Below are positions 9,319 to 18,330 of a stretch of DNA of 64,000 nucleotides, one piece after another. The stretch covers positions 62,001 to 126,000 of the forward strand of contig JAQTUP010000004.1 in the NCBI GenBank assembly GCA_028707275.1, written 5' to 3'. The notes under the pieces are model-generated. The model was not told the DNA's origin and ran no database searches. It was given only the letters and a program-made list of their open reading frames with translations. The position numbers and the translations under genes were made by a program. The number at the start of each line of letters is the position of its first letter. Position 1 is the first letter of the stretch. This DNA comes from Gallionella sp. (GTDB lineage Bacteria > Pseudomonadota > Gammaproteobacteria > Burkholderiales > Gallionellaceae).

Positions 9319-10710
9319 TTATATCACTTTCGAATAGCGCGCGTGTTCCGTGCGGGTACGCAGATATTTATCGAACACCATACAGATGTTGCGTATCAGC
9401 ATGCGTCCCTTGGGTGTCACGCTGATCCACTGCTCCGATATTTCCAGCAGGCCTTCGCGTTCGTATTCACGCAACTCGTTCATCTCGGTGGCAAAATAGC
9501 TGTCAAAGTCGATCAGGTAGGCGATGTTCAGCGACTCCTTGGACAGTTCGAAGTGGCACATCAGCCCCTGTATGATGGCGCGGCGAACCAGGTCATCCGC
9601 ATTCAATTCCAGGCCGCGCATGATGGGCAACTGGTCCCGATCGAGCGCGTCGTAATAATCTGCCAGTTCACGGTAATTCTGGCTGTAGGTGGGGCCGATT
9701 TTACCGATGGCGCTCACACCCAGCGCGACCAGATCGCAATCTGAGTGCGTTGAATAGCCCTGGAAGTTACGGTGCAGGCGCCCCTGGCGTTGCGCGATGG
9801 CCAGTTCGTCTTCAGGCTTGGCAAAGTGATCCATGCCGATATACACGTAGCCCGCACCCGTCAACTTGTTCACCGCCATGCTCAGGATGTCCAGCTTTAC
9901 CTGCGGTTCTGGCAAGTCATCTTCATGAATGCGGCGCTGCGGTTTGAAGATGGTCGGCATGTGCGCGTAGTTGTAAATGGACAGTCGATCCGGGTTAGCC
10001 GCAATCACTTTATCCAGAGTCACGCCAAAACCTTCCAGCGTTTGTTTGGGCAAACCGTAAATCAAATCGATGCTCACCGACTTGAAACCGTTGGCGCGTG
10101 CCGCCTCGATGACTTGCAGCGTTTCCTCTTCACTCTGAATGCGGTTCACCGCGCGCTGAACTTCCTCATCGAAATCCTGCACACCGATACTGATACGGTT
10201 AAAACCGGCGGCCCCCAGCAGGGCAATCGTCTCGACGCTCACCTTGCGCGGGTCGATCTCGATGGAATATTCACCGTCGTCGATCAGTTTGAAATTTGTC
10301 CGTATGGCCTCCATCAGCTGGCGAATTTCTTCGTCGCTCAAAAAGGTCGGCGTACCGCCGCCAAAGTGCAGCTGCTCCACCACCTGCCCGGCTCCCAGCA
10401 ATTTCGCCTGCATGGCCATTTCCTTGACCAGATAGCGCACATATTCGGCAGATTTGCTGCGATCCTTGGTGATGACCTTGTTGCAGGCGCAATAAAAACA
10501 CAGCGTATTGCAAAACGGAATATGGATATACAGCGACAAAGGGCGACTGACACCACCGATCTCGCGCTTTAACAGCCACTGGCTATAAGTTTCGGCGTTA
10601 AATGCCTCGACGAAGCGATCCGCCGTCGGATAAGAGGTATAGCGCGGACCGTTCTTGTCCAGCCTGCGTATCAGTTCAAGATCTACGACCAGTTGATTGT
10701 TGTTTAACAT
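9319..10710 (-). CDS. hemN: oxygen-independent coproporphyrinogen III dehydrogenase
   Basis: 463 residues from ATG 10710. The radical SAM motif is CNTLCFYCAC (CxxxCxxC plus the extra Cys typical of HemN), with the following GGGTPTFL stretch. HemN makes protoporphyrinogen IX without oxygen, using two SAM molecules. The frame is open to 10749, but a promoter with an FNR box (10768-10781) and a CATTAT -10 (10740-10745) predicts a transcript start near 10733. Initiation at 10749 is therefore unlikely, and the 10710 ATG gives the family's usual length. Placement beside fnr and control by FNR fit the need for this enzyme at low oxygen. Confidence 0.95.
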   Translation of the reverse strand: MLNNNQLVVDLELIRRLDKNGPRYTSYPTADRFVEAFNAETYSQWLLKREIGGVSRPLSLYIHIPFCNTLCFYCACNKVITKDRSKSAEYVRYLVKEMAMQAKLLGAGQVVEQLHFGGGTPTFLSDEEIRQLMEAIRTNFKLIDDGEYSIEIDPRKVSVETIALLGAAGFNRISIGVQDFDEEVQRAVNRIQSEEETLQVIEAARANGFKSVSIDLIYGLPKQTLEGFGVTLDKVIAANPDRLSIYNYAHMPTIFKPQRRIHEDDLPEPQVKLDILSMAVNKLTGAGYVYIGMDHFAKPEDELAIAQRQGRLHRNFQGYSTHSDCDLVALGVSAIGKIGPTYSQNYRELADYYDALDRDQLPIMRGLELNADDLVRRAIIQGLMCHFELSKESLNIAYLIDFDSYFATEMNELREYEREGLLEISEQWISVTPKGRMLIRNICMVFDKYLRTRTEHARYSKVI

Positions 10711-10739
10711 GAGTATCGCCGCTACCTGAGTGGGCGAGC

Positions 10740-10781
10740 ATAATGCCATTCTGCACGCGCAACTGCTTTGATATATATCAA
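10740..10781 (-). promoter_or_regulatory. FNR-dependent promoter of hemN
   Basis: TTGATATATATCAA at 10768-10781 is a perfect FNR box (TTGAT-N4-ATCAA). On the minus strand a CATTAT -10 lies at 10745-10740, so the box centre (10774.5) falls about 41 bases before a start near 10733. That is the class II activator position. The box also lies 90 bases before fnr on the other strand, where repression or autoregulation is possible, though no clear -10 is placed for it there. Confidence 0.8.
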
Positions 10782-10870
10782 AAAGAGTATCTTATTCGCA
10801 AGGATTCATGATGACCGGCACACTTCCTGTTATCCTCTGCCCAATTACTGAATTTCGATAGGTAAGCGAC

Positions 10871-11599
10871 GTGCCATTACCCGTTTCAATCCATCCGCCC
10901 AAGTCTGCCTGTTCCAGTTGCAATCTGGCCGAGCTTTGCCTGCCCATCGATCTTAGCGCACGGGAATTGCGAAAGCTCGATGAGCTTAGCACATTAAAAC
11001 GCAATTTTTCCCGCAGCGATTACCTTTATCGCAGCGGCGACAAGTTTCGCTCCCTGTTCGCCATCCACAGCGGTTCCTTCAAGACGCAGATTCTGCACGA
11101 GGATGGTCGCGAACAAGTCACCGGATTTCAAATGGCCGGTGAAATCATCGGCCTTGACGCGATCAGCACAGACATTCATGCCTGCGAGGCCGTCGCCATG
11201 GAAAGCTGTGTCGTGTGCGAACTTCCGTTCAACAAGCTGGAGGCATTGAGCCGCGAGATTCCGACCCTGCAGCGTCATTTGTATAAAATAATGAGTCGCG
11301 AAATCGTGCGCGACCAGGGCATCATGCTGCTGCTAGGTTCGATGCGTGCGGAAGAGCGTCTGGCGGCATTCCTGCTCAACCTGTCACAGCGTTACGCGGC
11401 AAGGGGATTGTCTGCCACCCAGTTTCAGTTACGCATGTCGCGCCAGGAAATTGGCAGCTATCTGGGACTAAAACTGGAGACCGTCAGCCGCGCATTCTCG
11501 CATTTTCAGGAAGACGGCATCATCATCGTAAAAGTGCGCGCCATTGAAATCATCAACCTTGCAAGCTTACAAGCCTGCCTCAATAACTCACGCCTGTGA
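10871..11599 (+). CDS. fnr: FNR family oxygen-sensing transcription regulator
   Basis: 242 residues starting at GTG 10871, preceded by AGGTAAGCGAC. All four cluster ligands of classical FNR are present: Cys14, Cys17 and Cys23 (CSSCNLAELC) and Cys116 in VVCELPF, so an oxygen-labile [4Fe-4S] cluster is expected. A cyclic-nucleotide-type beta roll spans about 50-140. The winged helix-turn-helix at about 190-220 (MSRQEIGSYLGLKLETVSR) has the ETVSR recognition helix that reads TTGAT-N4-ATCAA. Perfect boxes of this type lie in front of hemN and ccoN in this window, so those are likely targets. The two genes that follow downstream start about 95 bases on and may be separate. Confidence 0.94.
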   Translation: MPLPVSIHPPKSACSSCNLAELCLPIDLSARELRKLDELSTLKRNFSRSDYLYRSGDKFRSLFAIHSGSFKTQILHEDGREQVTGFQMAGEIIGLDAISTDIHACEAVAMESCVVCELPFNKLEALSREIPTLQRHLYKIMSREIVRDQGIMLLLGSMRAEERLAAFLLNLSQRYAARGLSATQFQLRMSRQEIGSYLGLKLETVSRAFSHFQEDGIIIVKVRAIEIINLASLQACLNNSRL

Positions 11600-11693
11600 T
11601 ACATAAAATCAGCCGGCCCGTTTCGTTTGACACAAAACCCGCTTGAGCGGATTATTCACCACCCCCATCATTAACCGTAAAGAGGATGCCACC

Positions 11694-12197
11694 ATGGAAC
11701 ATCAAGTCACAGAAGCCGAAATATCACGCGCAAAAAGCCTGCACTCCCTGCTGTTGTTCGACTTTATCGTTGTCCACGTTTTTGTTTTTGTACTGGCGCT
11801 GAGCCTGCTCAAGGCAAGTCCCATCCCGATCATGCTCATGCCGGTTTTATCCGTTGCGCTGCTCGGAACAGTCATATTTAAAGCCACGCGCGCGCGCACT
11901 CAGGATCTGTCCGTGTTTGTCCTTTGCCACAACTTACTGGCAGCCCAGCGTGCAAAACTATTTCTCGTGCTGTTTCTTGTGACAGGCACTTTGACGGCCG
12001 CGCTGGTCATGGGGGGGGCTCAGTTTGGCATGAGCAAGATCACCAGTTACGCATTAGCCGCCGGCATCGGTCAGCTACCCTTCATGGTATCGCTGCTGAT
12101 CCTGGTCGTGCTGGAATTTGACGCAGAACATCAATGCAAGAGCGGTAAAATCCCGGCAAAAGCGCTGGCTCTTCATGCATCACTCAATAAGGCTTAG
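11694..12197 (+). CDS. four-helix inner-membrane protein of unknown function
   Basis: 167 residues from ATG 11694, which has AGAGGA eight bases upstream; the open frame extends left without support. Four hydrophobic helices can be seen (about 20-40, 43-62, 92-115 and 125-145), joined by short basic loops, with a charged start (EHQVTEAEISRAKSL) and a soluble basic tail. I do not recognise the family. It lies one nucleotide before the next gene, so the two are almost certainly co-transcribed. Position after fnr and opposite the cco cluster gives a loose respiratory context but no function. Confidence 0.7.
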   Translation: MEHQVTEAEISRAKSLHSLLLFDFIVVHVFVFVLALSLLKASPIPIMLMPVLSVALLGTVIFKATRARTQDLSVFVLCHNLLAAQRAKLFLVLFLVTGTLTAALVMGGAQFGMSKITSYALAAGIGQLPFMVSLLILVVLEFDAEHQCKSGKIPAKALALHASLNKA

Positions 12198-12198
12198 T

Positions 12199-12870
12199 AT
12201 GGACAAGAAAATAATTTTTGCCGTACTGGCGCTGATCATTGTCACAATAGCGCTTATTCTGGTCATACCGGAAAAATCCGTCAGCACCCCTGATACGCTG
12301 CCATGGAAAATCAGCCACCCCACACCGGAAACCACCCGCGTGTTCGGCATTACGCTGGGGAAAAGCACGCTTGACGAAGTAGCGCAGACCTACAAAAATG
12401 AAGCCGAACTTGAAATCAGCCTGTTCAAACCATCCGATGCAAAAATGGGTGTCGAGGCATTTTTTGAAGAGGTGAACTTTAACGGACTGAAAGCTAAAAT
12501 AGTCATGACTATTGCCGTGCCGGAGGAAGAGCTGCCAGGCATGTTTCAGCGGGGACTGCGCATGAACAGCACGCCCAGTGGCAAACGCATCACGATGACC
12601 GCAGACGACCTGGCGCGGGTAAAGTCATTACCCATTACCAGCCTGACCTATCTGCCCAATACCAAACTGGAAGAGTCTGTCATCGCCAAACGCTTTGGTA
12701 CGCCGACACAACGTGTACGCGAGAAGAAGACCAATCTTGTTCACTGGCTATACCCTCAACACGGTCTTGATGTGGTGCTGGATGCAAAACCCCTGTTTCA
12801 ATATCTGCCGCTCAAGGATTTTGACCGGGCAAGGGTGCCCTTACTGGCCAATGGCGAAGTGCTGAAATAA
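12199..12870 (+). CDS. membrane-anchored hypothetical protein
   Basis: 223 residues. ATG 12199 follows the previous stop by one base, which indicates coupling. A single N-terminal helix (about residues 4-24, IIFAVLALIIVTIALILVI) anchors a soluble domain that faces the periplasm by the positive-inside rule. The domain begins near HPTPETTRVFGITLGKSTLDEVAQTY, a pattern seen in proteins that compare sequence-like modules with a GxxLGxS start, but I cannot name the family. No Cys, no metal motif. A strong terminator lies right after the stop, so this ends the transcription unit. Confidence 0.7.
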   Translation: MDKKIIFAVLALIIVTIALILVIPEKSVSTPDTLPWKISHPTPETTRVFGITLGKSTLDEVAQTYKNEAELEISLFKPSDAKMGVEAFFEEVNFNGLKAKIVMTIAVPEEELPGMFQRGLRMNSTPSGKRITMTADDLARVKSLPITSLTYLPNTKLEESVIAKRFGTPTQRVREKKTNLVHWLYPQHGLDVVLDAKPLFQYLPLKDFDRARVPLLANGEVLK

Positions 12871-12877
12871 GGTTTAT

Positions 12878-12911
12878 CCCGTTGATCCATTGATGGATTA
12901 ACGGGACTTTT
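12878..12911 (+). terminator. intrinsic terminator
   Basis: Thirteen-base arms CCCGTTGATCCAT (12878-12890) and ATGGATTAACGGG (12893-12905) pair with one G-T wobble and a 2-base nominal loop, followed by CTTTT. It sits 8 bases after the upstream stop and separates this unit from the convergent ccoS. Confidence 0.85.
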
Positions 12912-13000
12912 CCTGCCCGTTCCCGCAAAAAAACGGCCGATGCGTCAATGGCTATACGCGTCAGCACCTCGCCACGCACACTAAGATTAAATCGAGATTT

Positions 13001-13201
13001 TCACAGGCGGGGCTCAGCTTTTATGGCGGGTTCTTTTGGGTAATTGTGCAGCAGCGCATCTTCATCGTCGTCCAGCAGAATGCGGCTGGCATTGCCTTCC
13101 ATATCCTCGTACTGACCTTTCTTGACGGCCCAGATAAGAATCCCGACAAACACCAGACCAAATATGGTCATGCCCGGTATGAGGCTGTAAATCACGTCCA
13201 T
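13001..13201 (-). CDS. ccoS: cbb3-type oxidase assembly protein CcoS
   Basis: 66 residues: one N-terminal helix (about 4-27) with a short hydrophilic tail ending in many acidic residues (ILLDDDEDALLHNYP). This is the CcoS/FixS pattern, needed to load heme and copper into cbb3 oxidase. Its ATG overlaps the ccoI stop by one base (TAATG), the usual arrangement in ccoGHIS operons. Confidence 0.92.
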   Translation of the reverse strand: MDVIYSLIPGMTIFGLVFVGILIWAVKKGQYEDMEGNASRILLDDDEDALLHNYPKEPAIKAEPRL

Positions 13202-15825
13202 TATTTTTCCTTAACTTGAAATTCGCATAGCGATTCGTTTTTCTCCGCGTCCGGGAGAGGGCTGGGGCGAGCATGCTCGTTGAACAAATTACGAATGCGC
13301 GCCGCATTGCCGATGACCAGCAACGAGCTCACCGGCATGGTGATGGCGGCAAGCAACGGGGTGACATGACCCATCATCGCCAACGGCACCATGATACTGT
13401 TATACACGAACGACAAACCGATATTTTGTTTAATCGTACGCAAAGTGCGCCGGGACAGCAGCGTGGCCAGCCGCACCTTATCCAGTTCGTTGCGCATCAG
13501 TACGATGTCCGCGCTCTCGACTGACACATCCGTACCCGATCCCAGGGCGATGCCCACATCGGCTCTGATCAACGCCGGCGCATCATTTACCCCGTCACCC
13601 ACCATCGCGACACATTCGCCGCGCTGTTGCAATTGCTGAATGACCCTGTCCTTATCTTGCGGCAGCACTTCGGCGATGACCTCCATCCCGCCCAGCTGTC
13701 GCGCGATGGCTTCGGCCACGGCACGGCGATCACCGGAGAGCAAAGTCATGCGAATACCGGCTGCGCGCAGAGTGTCAATCAAACCCTGCGCGTCCGCGCG
13801 CAGGGTGTCTGCGATCACCAGCACGGCGACATGCTGCCCATCCACCGCCAGATGCACACAAGTTCTGGCATCGGCTTCAAGCTCATCCAGCGACTGAGTC
13901 AGGGAAGACAACAGCACCACGCTGTTGCGCGACAACCATTCCGCCGTACCCAGCAACACGCGCTGACCGGCAACGAGCGCCTCCACACCTGCCCCCGCCG
14001 TCGCATAAAAACCCTCTACAGTCTGATTGCGATAAGGCAACTGGCGGGCTTCAGCGGCGATGACCACAGCCTGTGCGACGCTGTGTTCCGAAAACCGTTC
14101 CACTGCCGCCGCAGCAGCCAGCAGGGCATCTTCATCCTGACCTGTGGCGGCCATCACCCGATCCACCCGCATCCGGCCTTCGGTGAGGGTGCCTGTCTTG
14201 TCGAACACAAAGTGCGTGACCTTGGACAAAGTTTCCAGAACCACACCGTTTTTGACCAGAATACCGTGACGCGCGCCCAGCCCTGAGGCCACCGCAATCG
14301 ACATGGGTGTAGCCATCCCCAGCGCGCAGGGGCAGGTGATGATCAGCACCGATGTGGCGGCCATCAGCGCGAACTCAAAATCATCTGCCCAGATATAGAA
14401 GGTGATACTCGCCAAAAGCAAGGTTGCCAGCACGAACCAAGGCACGATACTGTCCGATAGCCGCTGAATCGGCGCCTTGGAAGACTGAGCTTCCTCGACC
14501 AGGCGGATGATCTTCGACAGAGTCGAGTCCTGTGATGACGCGCGAACCTCAACGACCAGCGCCCCGCTGCCATTCAACGTGCCGGCGGCAACCCGGTCGC
14601 CTGCACGCTTTCTGACCGGCATGGATTCGCCGCTTAACATAGACTCGTCGACAGAACTCCCCCCCTCGCGCACTGTTCCGTCCATCGGAATATTGCCCCC
14701 GGGCTTGACAATCACCAGATCGCCCACTTTCACCGCACGAACCGAGGTGATTTTCTCTACCCCGTCACACAGCACCGTCGCCACGCGAGGTTGAAGGTCC
14801 ATCAAACGATTGGTCGCAGAAACGGCCTGATGGCGGAACATCCCCTCCAGATAGCGTCCGATCAGGATAACGAACGTCAGATTGGTGACCGTATCAAAGT
14901 AAACCCTATCCCCGCCTGTTATCGTCACGTAAAGCGAGAAAGCGTAGGTAACCGTCAGGCCAATCGCAATCGGCAAATCCATCGTCAGGCTTGCATTTCT
15001 CAGCCCGCTCCATGCGCCCTTGAAGAACGGATAACCCGAATACAACAAGGCCGGAGTCGCCAGCGCAAAAGCCATCCAGTGAAAGAAGTTCAGAAACTGA
15101 CCACGATCGGCACCGCTGTAGAGAGCGATTGCAATCATGTTCAGGTTCATCATGGCAAAGGCCGCGAAGAACAGGCGAAACAACATGGCGCGGTTGATCC
15201 GTTTCATCGAACCTTCAGCGACTTCCGGATCGTAAGGCACACCTGAATAACCAATACGTGAGAGTTGATTGATCAAGGTGGAAAGTTTGACCTGGCTGTT
15301 GTCCCAGCGCAGGTGCAGGCGCTTGCCTGCCAGGTTAACACTGGCGGAGAGTACGCCAGGCGTACGCATCATGCCGCGCTCGATCAGCCAGACACAGGCG
15401 GCACAATGAATCCCCTCGACCAGCAAGTGCGTGTCGCGCACCTCGCCTGCACAATTAACGAAGTCCTGCTGAACCTCATCCAGATCATACATCTCGACGT
15501 CTCTTGGCGGCATGGGCGGCGGCGCCAACAGCACGCCCTGAGGGGTGCGCTGATAGTATCCTTGCAGGCCCGCATCATGGATCGCCACACACACCGACTG
15601 GCAGGCAAAACAACAAAAATCGCGCTGACGGCCATCCAGTTGCTCGTGATAATGAACACCGGATTCAATGGGCAACCCGCAATGAAAACACCCCGCCTGA
15701 GCGAGGTGACAGGCTTCTGTGATGGCAAGACTTGCAAAAAGATTCGTCTGCTCGCTATCCCCCGAGGAGGGAGAGATTTGGGCTAAGGTCACGGGCATGG
15801 TCGTTTTTATCATCCAGGGCGGCAT
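13201..15825 (-). CDS. ccoI: copper-translocating P1B ATPase CcoI/FixI
   Basis: 874 residues if ATG 15825 is used; starts at 15849, 15813 or 15798 are also possible, and 15825 has AAGG at good spacing. The N-terminus has a Cys-rich region (CFHCGLP, then CCFAC), a heavy-metal domain with CAAC, membrane helices, the metal site CPCALG, phosphorylation site DKTGT and hinge [10 protein letters not shown]. It supplies copper to the CuB site of cbb3 oxidase. Two oddities: the start region (residues 1-12) lies in a palindromic repeat module, and the C-terminal tail after the last helix is encoded by a fragment of the same kind of repeat. The annotated N-terminus is therefore uncertain. Confidence 0.92.
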   Translation of the reverse strand: MPPWMIKTTMPVTLAQISPSSGDSEQTNLFASLAITEACHLAQAGCFHCGLPIESGVHYHEQLDGRQRDFCCFACQSVCVAIHDAGLQGYYQRTPQGVLLAPPPMPPRDVEMYDLDEVQQDFVNCAGEVRDTHLLVEGIHCAACVWLIERGMMRTPGVLSASVNLAGKRLHLRWDNSQVKLSTLINQLSRIGYSGVPYDPEVAEGSMKRINRAMLFRLFFAAFAMMNLNMIAIALYSGADRGQFLNFFHWMAFALATPALLYSGYPFFKGAWSGLRNASLTMDLPIAIGLTVTYAFSLYVTITGGDRVYFDTVTNLTFVILIGRYLEGMFRHQAVSATNRLMDLQPRVATVLCDGVEKITSVRAVKVGDLVIVKPGGNIPMDGTVREGGSSVDESMLSGESMPVRKRAGDRVAAGTLNGSGALVVEVRASSQDSTLSKIIRLVEEAQSSKAPIQRLSDSIVPWFVLATLLLASITFYIWADDFEFALMAATSVLIITCPCALGMATPMSIAVASGLGARHGILVKNGVVLETLSKVTHFVFDKTGTLTEGRMRVDRVMAATGQDEDALLAAAAAVERFSEHSVAQAVVIAAEARQLPYRNQTVEGFYATAGAGVEALVAGQRVLLGTAEWLSRNSVVLLSSLTQSLDELEADARTCVHLAVDGQHVAVLVIADTLRADAQGLIDTLRAAGIRMTLLSGDRRAVAEAIARQLGGMEVIAEVLPQDKDRVIQQLQQRGECVAMVGDGVNDAPALIRADVGIALGSGTDVSVESADIVLMRNELDKVRLATLLSRRTLRTIKQNIGLSFVYNSIMVPLAMMGHVTPLLAAITMPVSSLLVIGNAARIRNLFNEHARPSPLPDAEKNESLCEFQVKEK
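13211..13270. repeat. fragment related to left half of the palindromic element
   Basis: TTAACTTGAAATTCGC and following bases match the left half of the element at 35020 and 50881 at about 24 of 29 positions. A GGGAGAGGGCTGGGGCGAG stretch follows. It encodes the C-terminal tail of CcoI. Confidence 0.5.
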
Positions 15826-15841
15826 CTTTGCCTTGCCCGTT
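15791..15841. repeat. 51-nt terminal module of the palindromic element (copy C)
   Basis: Same length and about 80 percent identity to the end module inside bioF (35091-35141). Arms ACGGGCATGG and CCTTGCCCGT pair around a TTTTATCATCCAGGGCGGCAT-like centre. It overlaps the possible start codons of ccoI. Confidence 0.75.
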
Positions 15842-15858
15842 TGTAGCATTTAAAGTCG

Positions 15859-16422
15859 TTATGATTGCTTCGGGATTGCAACAAAAACCTTTTGTTCCGT
15901 ATCGAACTGACTGCCTTCGCGTTCAGCCCTGATGAGGAGATCCCAGTTCCCGGCTCTTGGGAACTTCAAACTTCCCTCATAATTTCCGGGTGCAGTTTCA
16001 TGCAAGGTATCTTTGAAGTCAAAAGCAGGATCCCCCGGCCACTGCGCCTTGATTTCTACCACCGCACCCTTAACAGGCTCACCCTGGCTGTCATGCAACT
16101 CGAACTTCATATTTGCCGGGCTTGCCAACAGGATGAAGCGCGCGGCTTCGGCATCTGCCTGGCTGTCGTTTTCGAGCCGGTGCTGAGAACGGAGCTGGGT
16201 CTTCCAGCCCAGCGTTGAACGTTCAGCCTGCTGCTGTAACCACTTCGCATCATATTGGTTATGCGCCCTGACGCTGTAGTGATCATCCAGCACACGAACC
16301 GGATTATGGAACACGTTCCACAAGAAACGCGCGTTGATCAACACACCGGACAACATAATGGCCAACAGACCGAAGACCCAGGGATTGCGCCAACCCCTGC
16401 TGTTTTTTTGCGAAATCATCAT
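15859..16422 (-). CDS. ccoH: CcoH/FixH family cbb3 oxidase assembly protein
   Basis: 187 residues from ATG 16422; GAAAGG precedes it, and an adjacent ATG at 16419 is equally possible. One N-terminal helix (about 14-33) is followed by a periplasmic FixH domain: AEAARFILLASPANMKFELHD, AQWPGDPAFDF and a YEGSLKFPRAGNWDL beta segment. CcoH stabilises the cbb3 complex during assembly. It lies between ccoG and ccoI, the standard order. The 140-base gap to ccoG holds a degenerate repeat. Confidence 0.88.
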   Translation of the reverse strand: MMISQKNSRGWRNPWVFGLLAIMLSGVLINARFLWNVFHNPVRVLDDHYSVRAHNQYDAKWLQQQAERSTLGWKTQLRSQHRLENDSQADAEAARFILLASPANMKFELHDSQGEPVKGAVVEIKAQWPGDPAFDFKDTLHETAPGNYEGSLKFPRAGNWDLLIRAEREGSQFDTEQKVFVAIPKQS

Positions 16423-16433
16423 CAAACCTTTCG

Positions 16434-16560
16434 TTAAACGTAAAACTCGCGGAGCGATTGCGCCCTTGCCCGCATGCCTGCCTGTGCGTTACCGGACAGA
16501 AAGGAGAGGGTACCGGACGAAAAACGGGCCGTCGGCGCCAAAAGGCCCAACAGCCCGCTC
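16434..16560. repeat. degenerate copy (D) of the palindromic element
   Basis: TTAAACGTAAAACTCGCGG and the following GCGCCCTTGCCCGC and GCCTGCCTGTGCG stretches align with the intergenic copy at 50881-50940. The right end is shortened (AAACGGGCCG ... CAGCCCG arms). It fills the ccoG-ccoH gap. Confidence 0.5.
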
Positions 16561-16562
16561 AC

Positions 16563-17984
16563 TCAACGTTTAGGGCCGTTGAAGACCGTATTGTATTCAG
16601 CGGACATAGCCGGATCTTCCACATTTTCCACACGGAACTGTAATTTTGTTACCTCGCTCTTGACGTTTTCCTCAGGCGCTTTGACGAACACGGTAAAGCC
16701 GGATGCTTTGCCATGGTGAATCAATTGTGGCTTGTCAGCATCGATCAGAACCTGCCCTTTGACCCCACCTTCGGCGCTGATTTTTACATTCAAATCCTTG
16801 TCGGTCTTGTTGAGCACCTTGAATGCATATTTGTTTTGAATCGATCCGTCGCTCATCCGGACGAACAGCGGCTGACGCTCAGGTGAGACACGCAAGGTGA
16901 GCGCACCCAGGTGGTTCAACCCGTAGATAATGCCGCCCAGCGCCAACAGAATAATGCCGACATACACCCAGGTACGCGGATGCTGGTAAAGCTTTTTAAC
17001 CGGACGCCCTTCGAGCTCATCCAGCGACGCGTAACGTATCAGCCCGCGCGGACGACCAATCTTGTCCATCACCGAGTCACAGGCGTCAAGGCACAGCCCG
17101 CAGGTAATGCAACCCAGCTGCTGACCCTCACGTATATCCACCCCGGTGGGGCAGACTTGCACGCACTGAAAACAATCGATGCAATCGCCCTGCTGCGCCA
17201 CCACTTTTCCGGCGTGGCGCAACTTGCCACGCGGTTCGCCGCGCTGCATGTCATAGGCCGGAAGGATAGTCTGCGAATCGGCCATCACCGCCTGAATACG
17301 CGCATACGGACACAACCAAAGACAGGTCTGTTCGCGCATGAATCCGGCAAGGATATAGGTGCCCAGGGTGAAGGCGAGCAAAACAGTCACCTCGATCAGT
17401 GATAAGTGGAAACTTGTCAGATCGTGCCAATAGACAAAGGCATCCTCGAACCAGATGGTAAAACTGATTCCGGTCAACACTGAAATTAACAGCCAGATAG
17501 CGTGCTTGGTCAGCTTGATTCGGATTTTCTCGGCATTCCAGGGAGCCGCATCCAGCTTGTGGCGCTTGTTAGGGTTACCTTCTAGTTTCTCTTCAATCCA
17601 GGTAAACAGATCGACCCAGGCTGTCTGGAAACAAAAAAAACCACAAAACACCCGAGAGGCTACGGATGTCACGGCAAACAGCGTCATGGCCAGCAGCAGC
17701 AGCAGCAAGGAGACCATCCAGATATCCTGGGGAAGAATCGTGAGATTGAAGATGTGAAACTGGCGATTGTTGACATCCAGCAATATCGCCTGCTTGCCGT
17801 TCCAGCGCAAATAAGCGCCGACAAAGAAAAACAGCCAGAGAGACTCCGTGATGTACTTTAGCGTGCGGAACCGGCCCGGCATGCGTTTGGCATGAACCGT
17901 CGCATCCCCCATGTTGACCTTCCACTCTTCATGCTCACTGTAGATACTCGTAACGCTGCCAACTTCTTTTACCGGTTCGCTCAT
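16563..17984 (-). CDS. ccoG: cbb3 oxidase accessory ferredoxin-like protein CcoG
   Basis: 473 residues with five or six membrane helices and two [4Fe-4S] motifs: CIDCFQCVQVCP and CITCGLCLDACD. A C-terminal immunoglobulin-like domain (about 370-470) faces the periplasm. CcoG is a cupric reductase that helps copper delivery to cbb3 oxidase. ATG 17984 has AGGAG eight bases upstream. A short hairpin and, further up, a terminator lie between it and the ccoNOQP unit, so ccoGHIS may be transcribed at a lower level by read-through or from its own promoter. Confidence 0.95.
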   Translation of the reverse strand: MSEPVKEVGSVTSIYSEHEEWKVNMGDATVHAKRMPGRFRTLKYITESLWLFFFVGAYLRWNGKQAILLDVNNRQFHIFNLTILPQDIWMVSLLLLLLAMTLFAVTSVASRVFCGFFCFQTAWVDLFTWIEEKLEGNPNKRHKLDAAPWNAEKIRIKLTKHAIWLLISVLTGISFTIWFEDAFVYWHDLTSFHLSLIEVTVLLAFTLGTYILAGFMREQTCLWLCPYARIQAVMADSQTILPAYDMQRGEPRGKLRHAGKVVAQQGDCIDCFQCVQVCPTGVDIREGQQLGCITCGLCLDACDSVMDKIGRPRGLIRYASLDELEGRPVKKLYQHPRTWVYVGIILLALGGIIYGLNHLGALTLRVSPERQPLFVRMSDGSIQNKYAFKVLNKTDKDLNVKISAEGGVKGQVLIDADKPQLIHHGKASGFTVFVKAPEENVKSEVTKLQFRVENVEDPAMSAEYNTVFNGPKR

Positions 17985-18006
17985 CCCCTACTCCTGTAAT
18001 TTTTGT

Positions 18007-18023
18007 ATCCGACAAAGTCGGAT
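18007..18023. other. hairpin in the ccoG leader
   Basis: ATCCGAC and GTCGGAT pair around AAA, 23 bases before the ccoG start on its own strand. On the plus strand a T-run follows, but no plus-strand gene reads into it. A leader structure or mRNA stabiliser for ccoG is possible. Confidence 0.45.
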
Positions 18024-18098
18024 GTTTTTTATAAAGAAAGCGCTGAATAAACTCTTCCTCGCCGGAAGAATTTACTCAGAGCATTCCTGACTGCAATG

Positions 18099-18126
18099 AA
18101 AAAAGGAGGAGGCGAGCCCCCTCCTT
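18099..18126 (-). terminator. intrinsic terminator after ccoNOQP and the small ORF
   Basis: On the minus strand AAGGAGGGGG pairs with CCTCCTCCTT around CTCG, followed by six T. It ends the ccoNOQP-small ORF transcript 16 bases past the small ORF stop. Confidence 0.85.
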
Positions 18127-18141
18127 CATCAAACCGACCGA

Positions 18142-18264
18142 TTACTTCTCGCCGGATTTTTTAGTTGTCGCATTTTTAAACAAGAAAATCAAAGCAGCGA
18201 TTAACGCGCCAAAGGCGCCGGCCGTGCCGATCATCAAACTCCACCATACAAAGTCGTGTCCCAT
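18142..18264 (-). CDS. 40-residue single-helix membrane protein in the cbb3 operon
   Basis: A short ORF too small for usual gene finders: MGHDFVWWSLMIGTAGAFGA, then LIAALIFLFK and a basic tail NATTKKSGEK. ATG 18264 has AAAGGA eight bases upstream. One membrane helix covers about residues 6-29. It lies between ccoP and the operon terminator, where no standard cco gene is expected. Small subunits of similar size (CcoM of Pseudomonas stutzeri) are known to stabilise cbb3 oxidase. I infer a comparable accessory subunit here; no sequence match is claimed. Confidence 0.7.
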   Translation of the reverse strand: MGHDFVWWSLMIGTAGAFGALIAALIFLFKNATTKKSGEK

Positions 18265-18285
18265 TTCTATTTTCCTTTCATAAAA

Positions 18286-18310
18286 CCTGCACGGAGATGA
18301 ACCGTGCAGG
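18286..18310 (-). terminator. hairpin with short T-run after ccoP
   Basis: Perfect nine-base arms CCTGCACGG and CCGTGCAGG around a 7-base loop, followed on the minus strand by TTTT. It lies between the ccoP stop and the small ORF. It may partly end the transcript or protect its 3' end. Confidence 0.6.
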
Positions 18311-18330
18311 AAAACGGAGATTTACCTGGC

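Noticed and set aside
9301-10572. Long plus-strand open frames opposite hemN
   Set aside because: They are shadows of hemN on the other strand; no ribosome sites and no family motifs.
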